Under the pieces are notes generated by a model that did not search any database, had not been told where the DNA came from, and saw only the letters and a program-made list of their open reading frames with translations. A program made the translations under genes and the position numbers. This document shows, in pieces, positions 58,433 through 64,000 of a stretch of 64,000 nt of DNA. The stretch is from Cyprinodon diabolis (taxonomy: Eukaryota > Chordata > Actinopteri > Cyprinodontiformes > Cyprinodontidae). Each line of letters begins with the position of its first letter. The first letter of the stretch is position 1. The stretch is from the NCBI GenBank assembly GCA_030533445.1, contig CM060070.1, positions 47,204,385-47,268,384 of the forward strand. Reading direction: 5' to 3'.

Positions 58433-58745
58433 TCAGAGATAGCGTTGGGTTCCAGGTTTTATCCAGTAGCCCGACAAAGCTTTATTTTTGCTTCGAAATC
58501 ATGCAAATTGAAACGGACAAATGGGTCCACCCCAAATGGGTCCGTTTCTATTTGCATGTTTTCTAAACTAAAACCAGGCTTTGTTGGGCTGCTGGATAAA
58601 ACCTGGAACTAAACGCTATTTCTGACATTTTGAACTGAAAAAGCTTCCTGGATGGAAGAGAAGCGTCTTCAAACTTGGAAACAAAGTCCAGTGGATTGTT
58701 TTCTAACTCTTTTGGAATGACTCGGACCTGGATGACTGAGATCTT
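58433..58745. mobile_element. Penelope-type terminal foldback
   Basis: The halves 58433-58530 and 58535-58625 are imperfect inverse copies meeting at GGGTCCACCCCAAATGGGTC; 58625-58745 continues the same family seen at 32829-33010 and 62440-62640. Confidence 0.55.
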
Positions 58746-59577
58746 CACCAGCACAGCTGCAACTCTCTCTACCTTTCTGTGTGGCAACAAACCCACTAGA
58801 AATATTTAACGACCCCCTAAAGGGCTGGGGGAGACGTTTAGTGTCCTACTCTTGTTAAATATAATCTGATTAAAAATCAGTACCTCTGTGATTTCAAAAT
58901 TGCGTTTTGTTAAATTGCGATTATATTGAAAATGCAATTCATTGCCCAGACTTGGCACAGCTGAAAATAAGGACTGCTGGAGACGAAATGCAATCTAATA
59001 ATGACGAAGGTAAAGCACAGGGAAGGGCGTCACTTCTAGGGGTGTGGAAAAAATGAGTTTGGCTGCCTGATTTAATATCGATCTTTTACTTCCTAGTATT
59101 CCTAATAGTTAAGCAAAACATTTTTACCTGAAACTGAGGGAAAATGGGCTTCCTCTGCACCGCCAGTCTGACAGATAATACTGTGGAGTCCTGTTGCTGT
59201 GCGACGAAGTGATTATCTGTAGTTGAGGCGGTCACAGTGGAAGACGTCAACGACACCAACCCCAAACAACATGGATACCAAAATAACTGAACGATCATTA
59301 TCATCTGATAAACAAATAGCGAGGTTGCTTTATTATCTATGCATTTAATTTTAATAGCAGGAAAATATCGCAATATATGGTGATATTGCAATATAGGGGA
59401 AAATGTCGTATCATGACCCAAGTATCGTGGCACGCATCGTATCGCTACATCCATGCCAATACTCACCTCTAATCACTTCAGATGCGTCTCTTTTTTTCCT
59501 GTTTTTAAGGTTGGTTTTCTTCCAGTTTCTACAGTTTCGTTAATCTTTTTACACCAACGTTATTCAGCTAATAGAAG

Positions 59578-59864
59578 TGTCATGATGCGATGGTTTTACT
59601 AGCCCATATGCAGACTCACAGACACAGAGGGAGGATTAAAAGTCCAATATTTATTGGAACTCAGAAGAATCACAGGTTCAAGGCTCAGACAGGCATGGTG
59701 GCACAGGTAAGACACACGATCCAGCACAGAGAGAAATTCACATACAGCTTATATAGGGAGCTTCCTTAATTAGCAGAATGTCAAACAGCTGATCAAGCTG
59801 AGTCCAAGCTCCCCAGACTTGGATCCACGGCGCCCTCTGGTGGGCAAAGTCCCGGATCCTGACA
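59578..59864. mobile_element. Solo LTR with 5-bp target duplication
   Basis: A 287-bp sequence begins TGTCATGATGCG and ends GGATCCTGACA. It is flanked by AGAAG on both sides (59573-59577 and 59865-59869). The TG...CA ends and 5-bp duplication are those of an LTR retrotransposon reduced by LTR-LTR recombination. No internal region remains. Confidence 0.75.
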
Positions 59865-60539
59865 AGAAGTCTGATTTATAATTATTGGAATGCAGATATT
59901 TTTGTGGCTGTTTGAACAAGGAGCATAAGATCAAAAGTTCTTGATCCCAAAGGAAAGTTGCTGTAAATGTTGATGCTGTTGCCAGGAAGGATCTGCTGTA
60001 GAGGTCTGTCCTACGGCAGCTCTGGATCAGCCTCTGACTGAAGACCCTCTGTTGGTGTCTAGCAGTCTGATGAAGAGGATGCTCACTGCTGTCCTTCATC
60101 CTTTTAACCTTCTGAAGAATCCTTCACTGTGAAATCGTCTCTAGAGGTTCAAGAGGAGTTTCCAGGTTGAGCTTTCAGCATCTGGGGCATTCTAGGAGAG
60201 TTGGTTGGTTATTGGTCACTCGGTGCCGTGGGCTGGGTGACCTTCCTCTCTGCAGAGGAAGCTTGGATCCAGGATCTGGTTCTTTGGGTCCTGATCCAGA
60301 TTAATGTCCGTAGGTGAGGGGAGGAGCGCAGAGCGACCGCTAAATCAGCGCTTTGCCTTTTCTCTCAGCTCTCAGATCCACAGCATCTTTCTGTCAACGT
60401 CTTGCTGATTCTCTCCTCCCTCTTAGCAGGACCCGGAGATATTTAAACTCAATTGCTGAGTTTGAACCCAGTGGCTGCGTCCTCCAAAGGGCAGATTGGT
60501 TGTCCTATTAGATCATAGCATGGCGCCAAGACCTGTACG

Positions 60540-60690
60540 GATCGGAAGACTCCTCGTTATGCGGCTGACAAATGCATCCTTCTTTTTGCCTGATTTGAAA
60601 GACGGGTCCGCCTCATCTTCCGTAGCCTTGGGTATCCCAGGATCCATTGCGAGTCCAAGTAAGCTTGCTGCTTCGTGCTCAGAGGAAAAA
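60540..60690 (-). mobile_element. Fragment of the 2928-4137 transposon family
   Basis: CTCCTCGTTATGCGGC and the CCTTCTTTTTGCC segment match, reversed, the right part of the element at 2928-4137. Confidence 0.55.
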
Positions 60691-60699
60691 GGGAAATAG

Positions 60700-62439
60700 C
60701 GCCGAACAGTGGTGAATATTGGAAGTGCAGTTTAATATAAACCAATTCTGTGAATAGTTCCTTCTGAAATGAATGAAAATAGTTGATTTAATGGTTATTG
60801 AGTCCGAAATGTGGCGGTAATTTTTGATTTATCCAAAGGTTTTTATCTGTTACTGTGGAGATTTGGGTTTGGGTGACATTTAATCTCAGATTCCAATACC
60901 TCAGCAGTGTGGGGACCATAAATCTGATATCTGAGACGACGGTACTGCTGCTGAAGCTCCTCGAAGATGTTATTAGCACCCAGTACAGCAGTGAGAAGTT
61001 TAGAATCCATTTTTTGCTGCTTTGTGAGTCAACCTTTACTGTTGCTAGGCGACAAAGTGTACGGATGGAACTCTAAAAACCCTCTCACCACTGGCTCTGG
61101 AGGGAGAACTAAGAGGAGCTGACTGTGGAGAAGGGATGACAGGCCCTCTAAGTGGCTCTGGCTCAGGAAGAGACTGGCTGGCAGGGAGCTGATGGAGGTG
61201 GAAGGAAAGGAATAAAGTCCTTATTCTCTCCTCTTTAAGTTGTGAGGGATCTGATTTTAAAACTTGACACGGTCTGGGGCCAATTGAATATCTAATAGTC
61301 CTTAGAGCTGGGGACAGCTGGGAGTCATAAAGGTGGTGGCTGAGACCACAGAGGAAACTGACCTGGCTTGATGGCGGCATAAGACTAGCAGACTAACCCA
61401 TTGGAGAGGGAACGGCAGCCTCACATTGACCTGCTGGAAAGGCAGTGGTATTTTTTCCGCCGCCGGCGGTGCCTGTGCTCGGAAGCAGAAGGCAATGGGG
61501 GATCAGCAGCTTATCGCTTGGTGCCTCTGCTGGATCCATTAGGCTGGTTCCTTCTGTCAAGGTTGTGTGAAGGTTTAAAAGGACCCAAATGCAGAGATGA
61601 GGAGGCAGAGATTAGCTTTGCTGATTTAATTTAATTTCAAAAGGCTACAGAAGCAAAGTCCAAAAACAAAACTGCTGAAAGCCAAAAGTGCAGGAGACGT
61701 TGTGGAAAACACACATGGGAGGTCCTTTGGAGTGCATGAAGCTGGTGCTGAACTGGAGAGCTCCTTCAGTGACAGACTGCTGCACCCTGAATGCACCAGG
61801 GAGCGTTATCACAGATCCTTCCTCCTGTCATTCTGCACATCTCTGATGTTGCTGCTATTTACAAATATCCATTACTGTAAAATGTCCATAGCTGCTACTG
61901 ATTTTTTCATTCTACAGATACACAGTAGTTATATTGTAAAAACGCCAAAATAAATCAGGACGTTCAAAAAAAACTGAGCCAGACACAAAATGATAAAAGA
62001 AAAAAGGAATCAGCAGAGCTGCATGTGAAACAATCAGGCCATTGAACCGTCTCATTCCATCGCTAAACCCCCCCAATCTATGATGCATTTGCTTGTGCTT
62101 TATGTAGCACACTTTAACATGTATTACAAACTCACATTGTTCTGCAATATACATGTTTCAATCTTGTAAACTTGCGTGTTTTTTTCCTCCTAAATTTGTG
62201 TGTTTTTTTCATACAAATTTGCTACTTTTTCTCTTTCACTTGTATGCTTTAAGTAAATTTGCGTGTTTATTCTCTTACAAATGCCACTTTAAACTTTTTT
62301 CGTCTTCGATTGGCCCTAATACGCCGTCATACCTGGAAAACAAAGACTAAACGTTGATCTTTGTGTTTCTTCAAGCCTCTGAGGGTGAAACAGATCCTAT
62401 GGTGGGCTCCCACCTCTGGAGCTCTGGATCCAATTCAAA
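60700..62439. other. Intergenic region with scattered repeat fragments, no gene seen
   Basis: It includes a LINE-tail-like piece at 61822-61900 that matches 3341-3410, and a MITE end at 62311-62330 related to 15217-15613. No recognisable protein. Confidence 0.4.
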
Positions 62440-62640
62440 ATCTCCCTGAAATAGCGTTGAGTTTGAAGCTTGTGTTTGGTCTACTATATATGGACCAAAA
62501 ACTTGTTAAGTCTTAGAAAATATGCAAATTGAACCAGAAGAACAAGTCCACCCATCTTCAGACTTTGAAACCAAGTCCAGTGGATTTTTTTTTAATGTTT
62601 TTGGAATGACTATGACCTGTATGACTGAGAATTTTCACCA
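62440..62640 (+). mobile_element. Penelope-type terminal fragment
   Basis: It shares AATAGCGTTGAG, ATGCAAATTGAA and CAAGTCCAGTGGA with 32829-33010 and 58433-58745. Confidence 0.5.
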
Positions 62641-63900
62641 GCGTATTTCTGACGCTGAGTGAAGAACCCCAGAGCTGTGGGTCGGGTCCTAGCTCTAGCT
62701 GAGAGCGCTTTGGGATCCTGACAGGGAAATGCTCCTTCCACCATCTGTCCTCTCTAAAAACTCCTCCCTGCTTTGGCCAATGTTAGTTTAACCGAAGGCT
62801 GAGTGTGTTTTTTTAAGTGGTTCTGAAATCATATAAATATTTCAACCTAATTTTTATATTTATTTAGTTTTATTACATAAAAAAATCTTATTTACTCTTT
62901 TTTATTAGTTCATTTTAAAAACAGTCCTATAAAAATAAACCTTATATGATGCATATTCATTAATGACATTTATTTTATTGATTTAAAATACAGAATTATT
63001 CATTTTTATTTTTACTCAACTGAATGCTAATATTCTGTGATGGACTGGCGACCTGTCCAGGTTGGACCCCGCCTCTCTGTCCAGGTTGGACCCCGCCTCT
63101 CGCCCGTGGACACCAGCACCCCTCGCCCCCCCGCTTAGGATTAAGCGTGTAAGAAAATATCTGGATGGATGGATGAATACTAATAAGTGTATTTCTCAAA
63201 CATAAAGTTTATTTATTTGAATTTCATAATATTTACCTTTATACAATTCAAACAATTAACTTTGATATGAAAATATAAGCCTGATGATGTATTTTAACTA
63301 GATAAGCTTTTATTATACAGTAATAATGGAGGTTTATTCCACAGGTCTGCGTTAAAATCATGTTACATAATAAATTTAGTGGAATCCTGAAATTTGGGTG
63401 AAATACTTCTGCGTGTTCTGTTTGCTTCCCGTCCGTCTCCATGGGGACGGTTGAGTGTCGGTCACCCCCCCCCCCCTCCTTTAAATCTGTATCTCATACT
63501 CATACTGCAAAGCAAAACACAAAAATCTCAATGCGCCTAAAACCTAACTATAAAAAAAATCTATAATAACAATTTAATTAAGACGGTTTTGATTTTTGTG
63601 ATAATTGTTAATAATATCCAATGCTGTCTGTCTGCCTATATTTTACTGTAGTAATTATTTTAACTTATAACTTTTTCCTTCTGCTCCAAACATTTAAAAA
63701 ATAGACTCGTTTCATTTAAGCTCATTTTCATTCTGGCATGTTGGTATTGAATTAAAATAAAAAGCATCAGAATAATTAGTACCAGACAATTAATTAACAA
63801 TCAACTTGTTTCTCACCACAATAATTGATTGATTGACTTTATTGATCTCACATTTGAGAAATGTACTCACTACATCAGCTCAGATAGTCAAAGAGAAGAA
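62641..63900. other. Intergenic A+T-rich region, no gene seen
   Basis: It holds a dispersed repeat tail at 63039-63175 and a C run at 63465-63477. Nothing else is recognisable. Confidence 0.45.
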
Positions 63901-63902
63901 GA

Positions 63903-63904
<2 letters not shown>

Positions 63905-63955
<51 letters not shown>
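63905..63955 (+). repeat. (TA)n microsatellite
   Basis: GTGTGTG runs into about 22 TA repeats. Confidence 0.95.
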
Positions 63956-63960
<5 letters not shown>

Positions 63961-64000
63961 TAAAACGTGTGTCCCCACATACTTTAAGTTGTTTTAAAAA

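Overview
The window is vertebrate nuclear DNA, almost certainly from a teleost fish. The genes have many small exons with GT-AG introns, there is no bacterial-style gene packing, and the repeats are typical of fish: DIRS1-like and Penelope-like retroelements, several LINE lineages, tRNA-derived SINEs, hAT-like and other short inverted-repeat elements, and long minisatellites. Exon coordinates were worked out by hand from splice sites, phase continuity and recalled protein families. No search was run.

Two protein-coding genes are supported. (1) szt2, plus strand, positions 1758 to 41542: the last 31 exons, about 1,463 codons, of the gene for the KICSTOR subunit SZT2. The 5' part lies off the left edge. 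All visible exons join in phase, none is broken, and the gene ends with a TAG at 41540-41542 and an AATAAA at 41964. (2) hyi, minus strand, positions 50421 down to 44271: a complete 8-exon gene of 269 codons for putative hydroxypyruvate isomerase. The two genes converge tail to tail. SZT2 and HYI are also neighbours in human, which supports both calls.

Layout. 1-8900: szt2 exons 1-9, with introns holding a 1.2 kb inverted-repeat element (2928-4137) and a long-TIR element (6836-8408). 9494-15126: a nearly full-length DIRS1-like tyrosine-recombinase retrotransposon inside one szt2 intron. 16314-24993: szt2 exons 10-24, interrupted by 19-bp and 12-bp minisatellites and by a stray copy of exon 23. 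25000-34290: a large intron with nested elements, LINE fragments, a 21-bp minisatellite of about 2.5 kb (29160-31650) and a Penelope-like remnant. 34294-36006: szt2 exons 25-28. 36129-40716: a THAP-domain transposon remnant, then a TTAA-flanked element whose interior is a satellite of about 62 copies of a 49-bp unit. 41038-41969: szt2 exons 29-31 and 3' UTR. 44271-50421: hyi, with a THAP-type element holding nested LINEs in its third intron. 50500-64000: repeat-rich intergenic DNA with hAT-like pieces, a LINE 3' end, a TIR element, a solo LTR with clear target duplication, and one weak candidate first exon at 56298-56438.

The two genes show no functional partnership. SZT2 acts in nutrient sensing upstream of mTORC1, and HYI is a small metabolic isomerase. 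Nothing here amounts to a clearly new biological system. The most unusual things are structural: the satellite born inside a transposon, the NF-Y-consensus minisatellite, the duplicated exon, and the DIRS element whose recombinase frame stops exactly at the expected catalytic tyrosine.
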